Positions 35,963-44,954 of a DNA stretch of 64,000 nt are shown here, one piece after another (the stretch's first letter is position 1; every line of letters starts with the position of its first letter). Location: positions 2,880,001-2,944,000 of the forward strand of contig NZ_CP092334.1 of the NCBI RefSeq assembly GCF_018595685.2, read 5' to 3'. The notes below the pieces were generated by a model. It had not been told where the DNA came from. It saw only the letters and a list, made by a program, of their open reading frames with translations, and ran no database searches. Made by a program: the position numbers and the translations under genes. Source of the stretch: Flavihumibacter rivuli (lineage in GTDB: Bacteria; Bacteroidota; Bacteroidia; Chitinophagales; Chitinophagaceae).

Positions 35963-36529
35963 TCAGAGCGTTACCTCCAGCACCGTCCGGTTGCGAGGAA
36001 GGTCTTCGGCCGTTACCCTGACCTTGCTACCCTGCAACACCGCATTGGATTGCGTGGCGGTGTAGGTAAAGTCGAGCCCATTGGCATCAGGGGTGGCCTC
36101 GCCTTCCTCGATCACCGTCCCATTCAGGGCGATGATGGCAACGGTAACCTTGTCGACGAAAAAATTATCGGTTGCCCTGACCGTGATCTTATCGCCGGGG
36201 TCGCCGGAGTAGGCATCGGTACGGAGGTTGTTGAGTTCCGGTGGCAGGTAGGCATCACTGAATGCCACATTGAAGGCAGACTGCCCAGGCCTGGCCACGG
36301 CTGCATAATCGAGCTTGAGGGCCGGATCCTGGATGGCCGCTTTGGCATAGGTAACGGCATCCTTGAATTTCAGCCTTACCTCCTGCTGGTCATTCGTGGG
36401 TACCCGATTGCGGTTGATACTGGGGCGGTTGGCGAGATAGGTCTGGTCGCCCCTGGTCCTCAGGACCAGTTGCCTGCCGACGGCGCCACTGAAGCCCCTT
36501 ACCAGGATATTGCTTCTGTTTCTAGCCAT
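35963..36529 (-). CDS. DUF6266-like protein
   Basis: The 188-aa protein begins with RGFSGAVGRQLVLR and continues VPTNDQQEVRLKFKDA, resembling DUF6266 proteins (GGFSGKVG start). The second half is beta-rich (DKITVRATDNFFVDKVTV, VTAEDLPRNRTV). No signal peptide was seen. The function is unknown. It heads a three-gene operon with DUF5675 and a small membrane protein. A related gene lies at 37383-37865. Confidence 0.65.
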   Translation of the reverse strand: MARNRSNILVRGFSGAVGRQLVLRTRGDQTYLANRPSINRNRVPTNDQQEVRLKFKDAVTYAKAAIQDPALKLDYAAVARPGQSAFNVAFSDAYLPPELNNLRTDAYSGDPGDKITVRATDNFFVDKVTVAIIALNGTVIEEGEATPDANGLDFTYTATQSNAVLQGSKVRVTAEDLPRNRTVLEVTL

Positions 36530-36982
36530 AACTGATTTTTTAAAGGTTTAGATTTTGTGAACCGGTCGAAGATCCCGCAGGCTTAACGATAGGGTTTGAA
36601 GCATAAGCGAAGTGAAGTGAACAACAAGCCCGAGATCAGGCGGGTAAGCTGCCTGGTTTTCCCAGGATCAGGACTTTCCCCTGTATAGTTGTACCAGGTT
36701 TTCGAATCACAAACCTATACTCATCCTTCGCTCATCCTATACTCATCCTATACTCGTTGTATACTCATTGTATACTCACGGTATACTCAGGGTAGGGTAC
36801 CCGATCCCGCGCATTGGCGCTACCAGGGGATGGGTATAGCATTAGCTCATGCCCTATGCCTCTCCGTTGGGAATCGACCTATCGAAACAAACCGGGAAAA
36901 CAGTACGGAACAGGCAGTGGGGGTCGCTCCTCCCCGCCTGCCGAGCGACGGGCTCCGGGTTGGTTTTCCAGGGATCGATCGT
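36530..36982. other. Upstream region of the DUF6266-like operon, containing tandem repeats
   Basis: No convincing gene lies in this ~450-base region; the short frames that cross it run through low-complexity repeats. It contains the 11-bp tandem repeat listed separately and probably the operon promoter. Confidence 0.5.
36713..36791. repeat. Tandem 11-bp repeat (nnTATACTCAT), about seven copies
   Basis: Units such as CCTATACTCAT, TTGTATACTCAT and GGTATACTCAG recur head to tail with one diverged copy. The ~11-base period is close to a helical turn. The array lies between the LytTR regulator gene and the DUF6266-like operon, upstream of the latter. Confidence 0.8.
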
Positions 36983-37303
36983 TTATAAAAGAATCGTGAG
37001 CCTATTGAGAAAATCCTTGTGGAAGGTGCTGCCAATGGGTATTTCGGTATCGCCCAGCATCACATAATTGCGTTCAATAAAAGTGATGTGCCGTAGGGAG
37101 ATGATGTACTTGCGGTGTACCCGGCAGAAATCAGCCTGGCTTAGCAGGGTGGCCATATCACAGATGGTCTTCTGCACCAGGTAATGCTGCTGCTTGGTCC
37201 TGATACGACAGTAATTACGGGCAGCTTCCACCAGGATGATATCAGCCGTAGAGATCCGCCTTAATCGATTTTGAAAGGGAATGAACAAGTCCTGCTGTGC
37301 CAT
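36983..37303 (-). CDS. Stand-alone LytTR DNA-binding regulator
   Basis: The 106-aa protein consists almost entirely of a LytTR domain: IPFQNRLRRISTADIILVEAARNYCRI, then the conserved FCRVHRKYIISLRHI block, and a C-terminal IPIGSTFHKDFLNRL. No receiver domain is attached, unlike most AgrA/LytR-type regulators. LytTR proteins bind short direct repeats. The gene lies between two DUF6266-like loci and next to an array of 11-bp direct repeats, so regulation of those genes is a reasonable inference. Confidence 0.88.
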   Translation of the reverse strand: MAQQDLFIPFQNRLRRISTADIILVEAARNYCRIRTKQQHYLVQKTICDMATLLSQADFCRVHRKYIISLRHITFIERNYVMLGDTEIPIGSTFHKDFLNRLTILL

Positions 37304-37382
37304 AGCCAGATTGCTTTGTAGGAGTCAGTAAATTAGCCAAATCCCCATCCCTCCACAACCGTTAAAACACCCGAATTGGCGA

Positions 37383-37865
37383 CTATACGAGAACGGATTT
37401 ATACGTTTGGTTACCCGGCAGGTCCATGGCCATCACCTTGATGGAAGTCTCTTCGATGCAGCGATTGGCTGCGGAAACCGTGTAAACCCAATCCTTACGA
37501 TCCGGGGGCAGGATAGCCTCACCAGTTTCCAGCAGCAAGCCATGCCTATCGTAGATCCATACCCGAACCGAATAGACCATCAGGTTATCCGTGGCGAAGA
37601 TGCGCAACGTATCACCAGGCTGACCGGTATAGCCGGTGATATCGATCCTGGGGATGGCCGGAGCATAATAGGCATCGAGGAAGGCCATGTTGAAAGGCAG
37701 GCAGGGCTTACGGGCTGCCGCGGTATAGTAAGGGCGAAAATGGGGATCACCCATTGCGAAGCGGGCAAAGCGCAGACAGGCTTTCAATTTGGCAAGTCTC
37801 CTTTGCTTACGAGGGGAAACCGGTTGGCCAAAAGTACCAGGCGAGAGATCGGGAAAATTTGCCAT
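37383..37865 (-). CDS. Second DUF6266-like protein
   Basis: The region is open up to 38054, but ATG at 37865 gives an N-terminus comparable to the family (MANFPDLSPGTFGQ), and the upstream extension is a hydrophobic stretch unlike its relative. It aligns with the 188-aa protein: PFNMAFLDAYYAP versus AFNVAFSDAYLPP, then YTGQPGDTLRIFATDNLMVYSVRVWI and AMDLPGNQTY. This is a diverged duplicate with unknown function, possibly under the neighbouring LytTR regulator. Confidence 0.6.
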   Translation of the reverse strand: MANFPDLSPGTFGQPVSPRKQRRLAKLKACLRFARFAMGDPHFRPYYTAAARKPCLPFNMAFLDAYYAPAIPRIDITGYTGQPGDTLRIFATDNLMVYSVRVWIYDRHGLLLETGEAILPPDRKDWVYTVSAANRCIEETSIKVMAMDLPGNQTYKSVLV

Positions 37866-38116
37866 AGAAAAACAATTAAAGGTTCCCAACAAGGATAGGC
37901 AAGCAGGAAGGGAATAACCAAATGAAATGGCATGAACAATATGCACAGTAGCATGAACGAGTGCAAGGGAGGGACGAATAAGTTTTTTAGGTAACGGGAA
38001 ATGATGGATAAACCAGAAGAAAAATGCAAAAACATCATTTAGATAATTATCCAAACGGATAACTTTTTTTTCTGAATAGCCAATACAAAATTGGCAACAG
38101 TGAAGAACTTTATGCT

Positions 38117-38563
38117 GTGAGAAAGCAGCAAAACCATAGTAAGCTGGTAACCATCATAGCCGCTCTTCTCATTCTTCTATTTGCGTATACTGGTATTAGC
38201 AAACTATTGGATCAAGATCGGTTTCTGAATACCCTTGAACACTCCCATTTACTGCAACCCTATGCCAAAATCCTGCCCTATCTTATCCCTATAGCAGAAC
38301 TTATCATAGTTGGGGGTTTATTAAGTCCAACCTATCAAAGGATCGCTTTGCTGGCCTCATTTGCATTAATGGCCTTATTTACGAATTATATAGGCATCAT
38401 GTTATTGGCAGAGGAGGAGCTACCCTGCAGCTGTGGTGGCGTGATCAGCAGTTTATCCTGGAAAAACCACCTGGTTTTCAATATACTATTCCTCATATTG
38501 GCTGGAATAGGATACTATTTGTCGAGGCCTAGACAAGAAGGGGAAGGAGCCGAACACCCCTAG
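38117..38563 (+). CDS. MauE/DoxX-like redox-associated membrane protein
   Basis: The 148-aa protein has four predicted membrane helices and a KLLDQDRF stretch after the first helix. It has a CSCGG motif (C104, C106) before the last helix, as in MauE/DoxX-type proteins linked to disulfide or quinone redox chemistry. The best start is GTG at 38117; a nearby ATG is out of frame. A small DUF6520 secreted peptide gene follows 40 bases later, and a TlpA-like thioredoxin converges from the other side. Confidence 0.78.
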   Translation: MRKQQNHSKLVTIIAALLILLFAYTGISKLLDQDRFLNTLEHSHLLQPYAKILPYLIPIAELIIVGGLLSPTYQRIALLASFALMALFTNYIGIMLLAEEELPCSCGGVISSLSWKNHLVFNILFLILAGIGYYLSRPRQEGEGAEHP

Positions 38564-38602
38564 AAGATAGTAGGCAATTATATCTAATTAAACTTTTCTT
38601 TT

Positions 38603-38875
38603 ATGAAAAAGCAACTATTGGGACTGGGAGCCCTGACCATTGCCATTGTAATGAGCGCATTCAGCTTGCCGGATAAGACTTCCGACAATCAAATGGAACT
38701 TGAATGGCATAAATACAACTCAGCTGGTACAGCAGAGCTTGTTCCAGCTGTAACATTCCTTGGAACTGAAAGTGAAGCAAGGGCACAATTTGGCTGTCCA
38801 TCCCCTGGCAACAAAATTTGCGCCAGAGGGTACGATGATGGTGTTCCAACAAGTAACTACATCAGTAAACCTTGA
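38603..38875 (+). CDS. DUF6520-family small secreted protein
   Basis: The 90-aa protein has a signal peptide (MKKQLLGLGALTIAIVMSAFS) and a short mature part containing two cysteines (FGCPSPGNKICARG) near the C-terminus, the DUF6520 pattern. Function is unknown. Its position after a MauE-like gene and opposite a thioredoxin suggests that its two cysteines form a disulfide handled by these proteins. It ends at a shared terminator. Confidence 0.75.
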   Translation: MKKQLLGLGALTIAIVMSAFSLPDKTSDNQMELEWHKYNSAGTAELVPAVTFLGTESEARAQFGCPSPGNKICARGYDDGVPTSNYISKP

Positions 38876-38886
38876 TCAATAACCTT

Positions 38887-38920
38887 AAAATAAGAGCTGG
38901 TCTTGCCAGCTCTTATTTAT
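38887..38920. terminator. Bidirectional terminator between DUF6520 and TlpA-like genes
   Basis: A long stem (aaaataagagctgg / ccagctcttatttat, TCTTG loop) is flanked by A- and T-rich sequence on both sides. It overlaps the stop codon of the minus-strand thioredoxin-like gene and serves both convergent genes. Confidence 0.85.
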
Positions 38921-40205
38921 CGGTAATATAAAGCTTATCAACCAATACATCTTCCTCTATTAGCAATAACCCATTTTTTTCCAAACTCTTGTTGATATTA
39001 GCAACCCATAAACTCCTCTCAGTTGGAACCACTTCCCCAAATTCAATATCAAATGAATTCAAACAATCAACCCCATTCACTACTCGCAAAGGATAAAGCA
39101 TATCGTCCAAATATTTCACAAGTAAATCTGCAGTAATATTCTTTGCTACAATAAGTTGCCCTTTTTTGAATTTAGCTTGTAACGGTGCGTCAGAAGGAGC
39201 TACTGCTTTTAATCGTTTTGAATCAATTAATTTCAGAACCAGGCACTTACTATATGCCTTTCTAACTTCCCCTTTATATGGAAAGAATCTATTCAAATCA
39301 TCAATAATCATCTTACCCAATTCCTTAGCTTCCATTGGGAACGGGGACCTTAATTCATAACAATACATATAATCCTTCAATAAATCCATATCCTGATCAT
39401 CAGAAAATAATTGTGGAAACAATTTATACTTATCCTTAACTTCTAAAATAATCCTGGATGTATCTACTGGAACTCCTGAGCCATCATTAAAACCAGCATA
39501 GTATAAGCTTAAAACAGGCTGGTTATTTCCACAAAAAAAGCTGGCCTTAGCCCCTTTATATAGCAAAGGCATTGAGCTTCCTATCCAGTTTGGAAGGCTG
39601 CCCTGATAGCCAGTTAATATTGAACGAGCTAAAAATCCGTTAGTTGATGGTAAGGTATCACCAAAACGGTATTTCAAGTTATCCGTCTTCATTACTACAT
39701 TAATGTCCTCTCCCTTAGATAGCAGAGCAAGGCTTTGAGATGAAACTGCTTCCGTACCTGTAATAGCCTTTATGATACCATTTCTATCAACCCATACCTC
39801 ATGTGGAAGCTTCTTAAATTCAATAAGTTTACCCATAAGGGCATTATCCTCTACTGAATACTCAAGGTCTAAGGTCTTAAGGATCGGATTCACCTTAACA
39901 AACCTATCAACAGTAGAAGCATCCTCGTAAGTTATTGGAAGAATATTGACAGTTGAGGAAGAACTCTTGATTTGTCCGTTAATCTTTTTTATACTATGAA
40001 TACATGAAGAACACCAGGTTGCCCAAAAACTAAGGATCATTCCCCCCTTCTCATAGTATACAGAAATAGGCTTGACTTCCAGTTTTCCATTCTTTAAAAC
40101 TTTTACATTTATCGGCGGCAATTTATCACCGATACCTAATTGTTTACTTTGACAAAATAATGTCACTGGCATCAGTAAAATGCCAGATATAAATAATTTC
40201 CACAT
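38913..40205 (-). CDS. TlpA/ResA-like thioredoxin-fold exported protein
   Basis: The 430-aa protein has a signal peptide (ending LFCQ) and a thioredoxin fold with the active site WATWCSSCIHS (CSSC, residues ~58-61). A longer C-terminal extension of unknown family has strand-rich stretches and DDLNRFFPYKGEV. TlpA-like proteins reduce periplasmic disulfides. It follows the SusD gene by 15 bases and is the last gene of the sigma-FecR-SusCD unit. The ~270-residue extension is longer than in plain TlpA proteins. Confidence 0.8.
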   Translation of the reverse strand: MWKLFISGILLMPVTLFCQSKQLGIGDKLPPINVKVLKNGKLEVKPISVYYEKGGMILSFWATWCSSCIHSIKKINGQIKSSSSTVNILPITYEDASTVDRFVKVNPILKTLDLEYSVEDNALMGKLIEFKKLPHEVWVDRNGIIKAITGTEAVSSQSLALLSKGEDINVVMKTDNLKYRFGDTLPSTNGFLARSILTGYQGSLPNWIGSSMPLLYKGAKASFFCGNNQPVLSLYYAGFNDGSGVPVDTSRIILEVKDKYKLFPQLFSDDQDMDLLKDYMYCYELRSPFPMEAKELGKMIIDDLNRFFPYKGEVRKAYSKCLVLKLIDSKRLKAVAPSDAPLQAKFKKGQLIVAKNITADLLVKYLDDMLYPLRVVNGVDCLNSFDIEFGEVVPTERSLWVANINKSLEKNGLLLIEEDVLVDKLYITDK

Positions 40206-40220
40206 TGCTTCTAGTATTAA

Positions 40221-41561
40221 TTAATATCCTGGATTTTGCCTTAGATTAGCATTATTGAGAATTTCATTGTAGGGAAATGGCAAGCGGACACAATGTGCCT
40301 TCCAGCTAGGTTTGTAACCAAGCAATGAATCCATCTTACCATTCCGTTTCAAATCATAAAATCGCAAATAACCTTCAGTAAAAAGCTCCCTTCGTCTTTC
40401 TAATAAAAGCTGCTCAAGGAATTCGCTGTATGAAACAATAGCAGGCAAACTTTCACAACCTGCACGTCTTCTAACTTCATTTAAATCTTTCAAAGCCAGA
40501 GTTAGGTTGCCCAAATTTGCACTCGCCTCAGCTCTTATTAAATAAATCTCCGACAATCGAATATCAACTAAGTATTCGCTCTCTCCATTAACAACCTCAG
40601 ATCTATTCCTATATTTAAAGGGTGTTTTCAATTGGTTCTGAATATCATCATTCAACCATATTTTAGATCTTAAATCATCAGATCCAAACTCTTTCAAAAG
40701 ATTTTCAGAAATTGAGTACTCGGGAACGACACCTGGATCGGTCACATATGACAAACCATAATCCGTATATCCAGCCTTGTTCCAATAGCAAAACAATGTC
40801 TCATCACTACCAACTTTGAAAACCCTATCAAGCTTTTCCAAAGAATACAATCCACTGTTTATGATTGAATCTGAGTAATTATATGCCAGTTCCCACTCCT
40901 TATTATATAAAGCTAGCCGGGCTAAATAGGCTTGCGCAACAAACTTATTAATACGAACCCTGTCAGATGAGGGATAATTACCATTAAGATAGGGCATTGC
41001 GGAGAATAGATCTTTATACATCTGGGAAACTAAAACAGCTGAATCAGCATTATTCAATTTAGCAGATTGGTTAAAATCGGCTGTCAGTACCAATGGAACT
41101 TCTCCATATAGGACCATTAAGTCAAAATAACTTTTGGCCCTCAAAGTAAGTAACTCACCAGTTATTTGATTTCTTACATCTAATGGAATAGCACTCAATT
41201 TTCCTTCAGCATTAAGCCAATTATTTGCATAGTAGATAGTCGCAAAAATTGACTTCCATTGATTTTCATTTATTAAGTTTATAGGATTAACCAATCCCTG
41301 ATAAAACTCAAGGAGTGAAGCATTGTTACCGTTATATACAATATCATCACAGTACAAATTCATAGGGTTCGAGACATATGGGAATGCCGCTTGAGCAGCT
41401 TTAGTATATACATTCGCCAAATAAGCCTCAGCATTCTCTCTATTTGAAAAGATCATATCCCCGGTTAACTCATACTTCGGAGGAGCAACTTCAACCATTT
41501 TTTCACAGCCCATTATATGGGCTACAAGAAATATTCCTACAATTATTTTTGGTAATCGCAT
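40221..41561 (-). CDS. SusD/RagB-family surface lipoprotein
   Basis: The 446-aa protein has a lipoprotein signal (LVAHIMGCEK) and the SusD layout: MIFSNRENAEAYLANVY near the N-terminus, helical TPR-like segments, and a C-terminal block (SEIYLIRAEASANLGN, ALKDLNEVRRRAGC, LLLERRRELFTEGYLRFYDLKR). SusD-like proteins form the lid of SusC porins and bind nutrients. The gene lies 10 bases after susC. The substrate cannot be deduced: no glycosidase or peptidase gene is adjacent, only a thioredoxin-like protein. Confidence 0.92.
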   Translation of the reverse strand: MRLPKIIVGIFLVAHIMGCEKMVEVAPPKYELTGDMIFSNRENAEAYLANVYTKAAQAAFPYVSNPMNLYCDDIVYNGNNASLLEFYQGLVNPINLINENQWKSIFATIYYANNWLNAEGKLSAIPLDVRNQITGELLTLRAKSYFDLMVLYGEVPLVLTADFNQSAKLNNADSAVLVSQMYKDLFSAMPYLNGNYPSSDRVRINKFVAQAYLARLALYNKEWELAYNYSDSIINSGLYSLEKLDRVFKVGSDETLFCYWNKAGYTDYGLSYVTDPGVVPEYSISENLLKEFGSDDLRSKIWLNDDIQNQLKTPFKYRNRSEVVNGESEYLVDIRLSEIYLIRAEASANLGNLTLALKDLNEVRRRAGCESLPAIVSYSEFLEQLLLERRRELFTEGYLRFYDLKRNGKMDSLLGYKPSWKAHCVRLPFPYNEILNNANLRQNPGY

Positions 41562-41571
41562 ACTGTTCTCT

Positions 41572-44500
41572 TTAAAAGTTTAATTGAACACCCATTACAA
41601 AAGACCTTAGCGGAGCAATACCTGTATTACTGGTTTCTGGATCAAACAGGTAGTCATTCTTAAACCAGGAAAAAATATTCTGCGCATCAAAATAAACCTT
41701 ACATCGCTGGATCCTAAGTTTCTTGAACCAATCATCTTCCCATTGATAGCCAATAGATAAGTTTTTAAACCTTACATATGAAGCATTATACCATACAGCA
41801 TCAGAAACTCCTAACCTGGTAATTTCAACTCTTCTACGTGTTGAAGCAAGGGGAACGTCTGTAATGTCACCTGGATTTTGCCACCTTTCAAGAACCCTAG
41901 TAGGGCGATTCGCCATAGTTCCAAAACTTGGAGGTAAACCTCTCTCCTGTTTGCTTGCAAATTGAAAAAATAGATCAAATTGGAGTCCTTTCCAGCTTAA
42001 GGTGGAACCAAAACCGCCATAATTGGCAGGGGTATTTTTTCCTATGATCGAATAATCATCAAAGTCCCGAATTAAACCGTCCTTGTTGTAATCAATATAG
42101 ACTGGCAAACCTGTGTTGGGATCTATACCATCATAATCAAAACCTCGTATGATGGAAACATCCTTTCCAATTTGATACCGATAGGAAAAACTGGAATTTT
42201 CAAGAGCAGGATACTCTAATAGCCTATTCCTTAAAAAAGTAATATTACCGTTAATTGACCATTGAAGGTTCTGCTTTCTGATCAGTACGACACTAGCGTC
42301 TATTTCAACCCCACTGTTCTCAATGGAAGCATCCTGATTTGCCTGAACAGAACCAAAAGGACCGCTTAAAAATGGGATTGGATATTCCAATAACTGATTA
42401 TTACTAATATTTCTATACCAGGCGATAGTTGCATTTACTCTATTTTGAAAAAAACCAAGTTCTGCAGCTATCTCCAACTTCCTGTTGGTTTCCCAGCCAA
42501 ATAAGGCATTTGCAAACCTGTCTGGATTTAACCCGATAATTCCCTGGTACTCTTCCAGATTACTATATGTTTCCAGGTAACTGTAGTCGCCGATCTGATC
42601 ATTACCAATCAAGCCATAGCTAGCCCTGATTTTTCCATAATTTAACCAGCGCAGTTCATTCTTAACCAATTGCGTATTACTAAATAGCCAACCTATTCCA
42701 ATTGCACCGAAGTTTCCATATTGTTTTCCAGGTCCAAATCTTGATGATCCATCCCTTCGACCAACGATATTGATAAGGTACCTATCTCTGATATTCGCAT
42801 TGAACCGCGCAAATACTGAGGCATATTTATATTTTGCCTCACTAGGATAATAGTATTGTTTGCCGGCTGCCCCTGGGTTCTCCAATAAATAATCATTAGT
42901 ATACTCAGATGCCATTATGGTTAAGCCCTCTGTATTTGAATGCTGCCATGAACCTCCAAGGGTTGCGTTAACATCTATCCAATTAAAGCCTTTTGAAAAA
43001 TCTAGCTGAGGCTCAAGGATAATAGTTTTTGTACTGAAGTCTCCGAAATTTGCATAACCAGCACTTGAAAATGCCGGATTTAACGCAGATTTCGGGTAAA
43101 GTACCCTCTGGTTCAAATCCATTCGGGAAAGCCCCGCGTTTAACTTGACCATTATATTTTTGGTAAGTTTTGCTCCCATTTGAATATTGTTTTGAAAAAA
43201 CTCTGTAGCTGATTTAGATCTCAAATTCAACATTGCAATAGGATGTAGATTACCACTTATTCCTTGCCAGGAATATGAACCATCTTGATTATACAGCTGA
43301 ATATTTGGCGCAAGACTCACAGTTGAAGTACCACTGATAGCAAGCTGATCGCTAAATGTATTTGAATAAGTGCCTGAGTAATCAGCGTAAAATTTATTAC
43401 CAGGTGTGTTAAAATGATAGCGGAAATTTGCACCATAACGTTCAAATGTGTTATTTCCTGGCAAAACGGACCCCTCCGTTCTATAATGACCACTCAACTG
43501 AAAGTTGGAATGGTTATTACCTCCTGTCAAACTTAACTGACCGTTTGTAAGCGAAGCCCTGTTTCCAAGATAATAGTCGGCCCAATTGACTCCTTTAGAG
43601 GTATCCCATCTTACTAAATCAGGGGCATTACTTGCCGTGGGTGTTATACCGTCATTGCGAAAGGCCTCACGCCTTAACATAAGATAATCCTTCAATGATA
43701 GCAGTTGAGGAATCTGTGCTACTTCACTGAAGCCATGTTGTAAATCAACTGACAATCTCAACTTCCCCGAGCTAGCTTTCTTTGTGGTAATCAGAACAAC
43801 TCCATTTGAACCTCTTGCCCCATAAATTGCAGTAGCATCAGCATCCTTAAGAATTTGAATACTTTCTATATCCTTTGGGTTGATGCTATTTAATGGGCTA
43901 ATTGCACCAACAGCATCTGTTGTCATGATTGAAGCACCCTGATTCAAAGGAGCTGATACGAATGGGACCCCATCCACCACGTATAATGGTTCATTACCTG
44001 CATTTAACGAATTCTGGCCCCTAATCTGTACAGTAATATTACCACCCGGAAGACCATTCTGAGTATTAATATATACTCCTGTTGCCCTTCCTTGTATTGC
44101 ACTGAGCGGATTGGATACTGGCTGCGACTCTAGTACTTTGGCTGTTATTGTGGAAACAGACCCTGTATTTAATCTCTTCGTGGATTTATAATACCCCTTC
44201 ACCACCGCCTCATCCAGGTCGGATACTTTCTTCTGTAAGCGAAAGGTGAAACCGGAGCGGCCCTTTACCGGCCACTCCAGGGTTTCAAATGCAACACTGG
44301 TGATGACCAAAACATCACCGGGTTGCGACACAACAAGAGAAAACTGCCCTTTTTCATCGGACATGGCAGAGCGATCAGTGCCTTTTACCGTAATGGTTGC
44401 CCCAACAACAGGTTGGCCTTGCTCGTCCAGCAGCAGCCCCTGGAAAGGTGGTGACTGCTGCGGTACGGTCGTTGGTTTTTCCAGGTACTTCAAAATGATG

Positions 44501-44841
44501 ATCGACTCCTCAAGGGTAAAACTGAGAGGCTGGTTGGTTAAACAGATTTTCAGCACCTGGTGAATATCCGAGGTGACCAGGTCAATCGTTACCGGGTTGG
44601 TTTTGGCCATAGCCTCAGAACTATAAATAAAGCGGTATTGGCTTTGCTGTTCTACTGACCGCAAGACGGTTTCCAGCTTAGCCTGGTTAAAGCGAAGCCT
44701 GATCTCCTGTGCATGCAGGTTAGCATGCAGGTCAAGGCAGACGACAAATAGCAGGATGCCCAGGAGTTTCATAGCAAGAAGGTTTTGGTTTCGACCGCAA
44801 GGCCGCATGGCACGGCCATTGCCATACAATAGCAGTTGCAT
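41572..44841 (-). CDS. SusC/RagA-family TonB-linked outer-membrane transporter with STN domain
   Basis: The 1089-aa protein has an N-terminal secretin/TonB short domain (~50-125) that senses through FecR, a carboxypeptidase-like beta-sandwich (VVGATITVKGT), a plug with NPLSAIQGRATGVYI, VDGVPF and DATAIYGARGSNGVVLI, and a 22-strand-type barrel ending FVMGVQLNF. ATG at 44772 would give a standard signal peptide (MKLLGILLFVVCLDL); the longer form starting at 44841 is common in annotations of this family. It is controlled by the upstream FecR/sigma pair and paired with SusD. Confidence 0.94.
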   Translation of the reverse strand: MQLLLYGNGRAMRPCGRNQNLLAMKLLGILLFVVCLDLHANLHAQEIRLRFNQAKLETVLRSVEQQSQYRFIYSSEAMAKTNPVTIDLVTSDIHQVLKICLTNQPLSFTLEESIIILKYLEKPTTVPQQSPPFQGLLLDEQGQPVVGATITVKGTDRSAMSDEKGQFSLVVSQPGDVLVITSVAFETLEWPVKGRSGFTFRLQKKVSDLDEAVVKGYYKSTKRLNTGSVSTITAKVLESQPVSNPLSAIQGRATGVYINTQNGLPGGNITVQIRGQNSLNAGNEPLYVVDGVPFVSAPLNQGASIMTTDAVGAISPLNSINPKDIESIQILKDADATAIYGARGSNGVVLITTKKASSGKLRLSVDLQHGFSEVAQIPQLLSLKDYLMLRREAFRNDGITPTASNAPDLVRWDTSKGVNWADYYLGNRASLTNGQLSLTGGNNHSNFQLSGHYRTEGSVLPGNNTFERYGANFRYHFNTPGNKFYADYSGTYSNTFSDQLAISGTSTVSLAPNIQLYNQDGSYSWQGISGNLHPIAMLNLRSKSATEFFQNNIQMGAKLTKNIMVKLNAGLSRMDLNQRVLYPKSALNPAFSSAGYANFGDFSTKTIILEPQLDFSKGFNWIDVNATLGGSWQHSNTEGLTIMASEYTNDYLLENPGAAGKQYYYPSEAKYKYASVFARFNANIRDRYLINIVGRRDGSSRFGPGKQYGNFGAIGIGWLFSNTQLVKNELRWLNYGKIRASYGLIGNDQIGDYSYLETYSNLEEYQGIIGLNPDRFANALFGWETNRKLEIAAELGFFQNRVNATIAWYRNISNNQLLEYPIPFLSGPFGSVQANQDASIENSGVEIDASVVLIRKQNLQWSINGNITFLRNRLLEYPALENSSFSYRYQIGKDVSIIRGFDYDGIDPNTGLPVYIDYNKDGLIRDFDDYSIIGKNTPANYGGFGSTLSWKGLQFDLFFQFASKQERGLPPSFGTMANRPTRVLERWQNPGDITDVPLASTRRRVEITRLGVSDAVWYNASYVRFKNLSIGYQWEDDWFKKLRIQRCKVYFDAQNIFSWFKNDYLFDPETSNTGIAPLRSFVMGVQLNF

Positions 44842-44909
44842 ACATTTGCTTTGTTTGGGTTAAACAATGGTTAGTCTGGCGATTTACTTGTTGGGTTAAC
44901 CCAGACACC

Positions 44910-44937
44910 GGCCAACAGCGTTGCCGCGCTGCTGGCC
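44910..44937. promoter_or_regulatory. GC-rich hairpin between fecR and susC
   Basis: Arms ggccaacagcg (44910-44920) and cgctgctggcc (44927-44937) pair over 11 bases with one G-T wobble. On the minus strand it lies in the fecR-susC spacer without a following U-tract. It could stabilise or attenuate the downstream transcript. Confidence 0.5.
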
Positions 44938-44954
44938 ATTTTTATCTATGGCAC

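Noticed and set aside
36689..36988. 99-codon frame across the 11-bp tandem repeats
   Set aside because: Its sequence is mostly the repeat translated; no homology-like features; it lies in a presumed control region.
44910..44937. Rho-independent terminator between fecR and susC
   Set aside because: On the gene strand the hairpin is not followed by a U-tract; listed as a regulatory hairpin instead.
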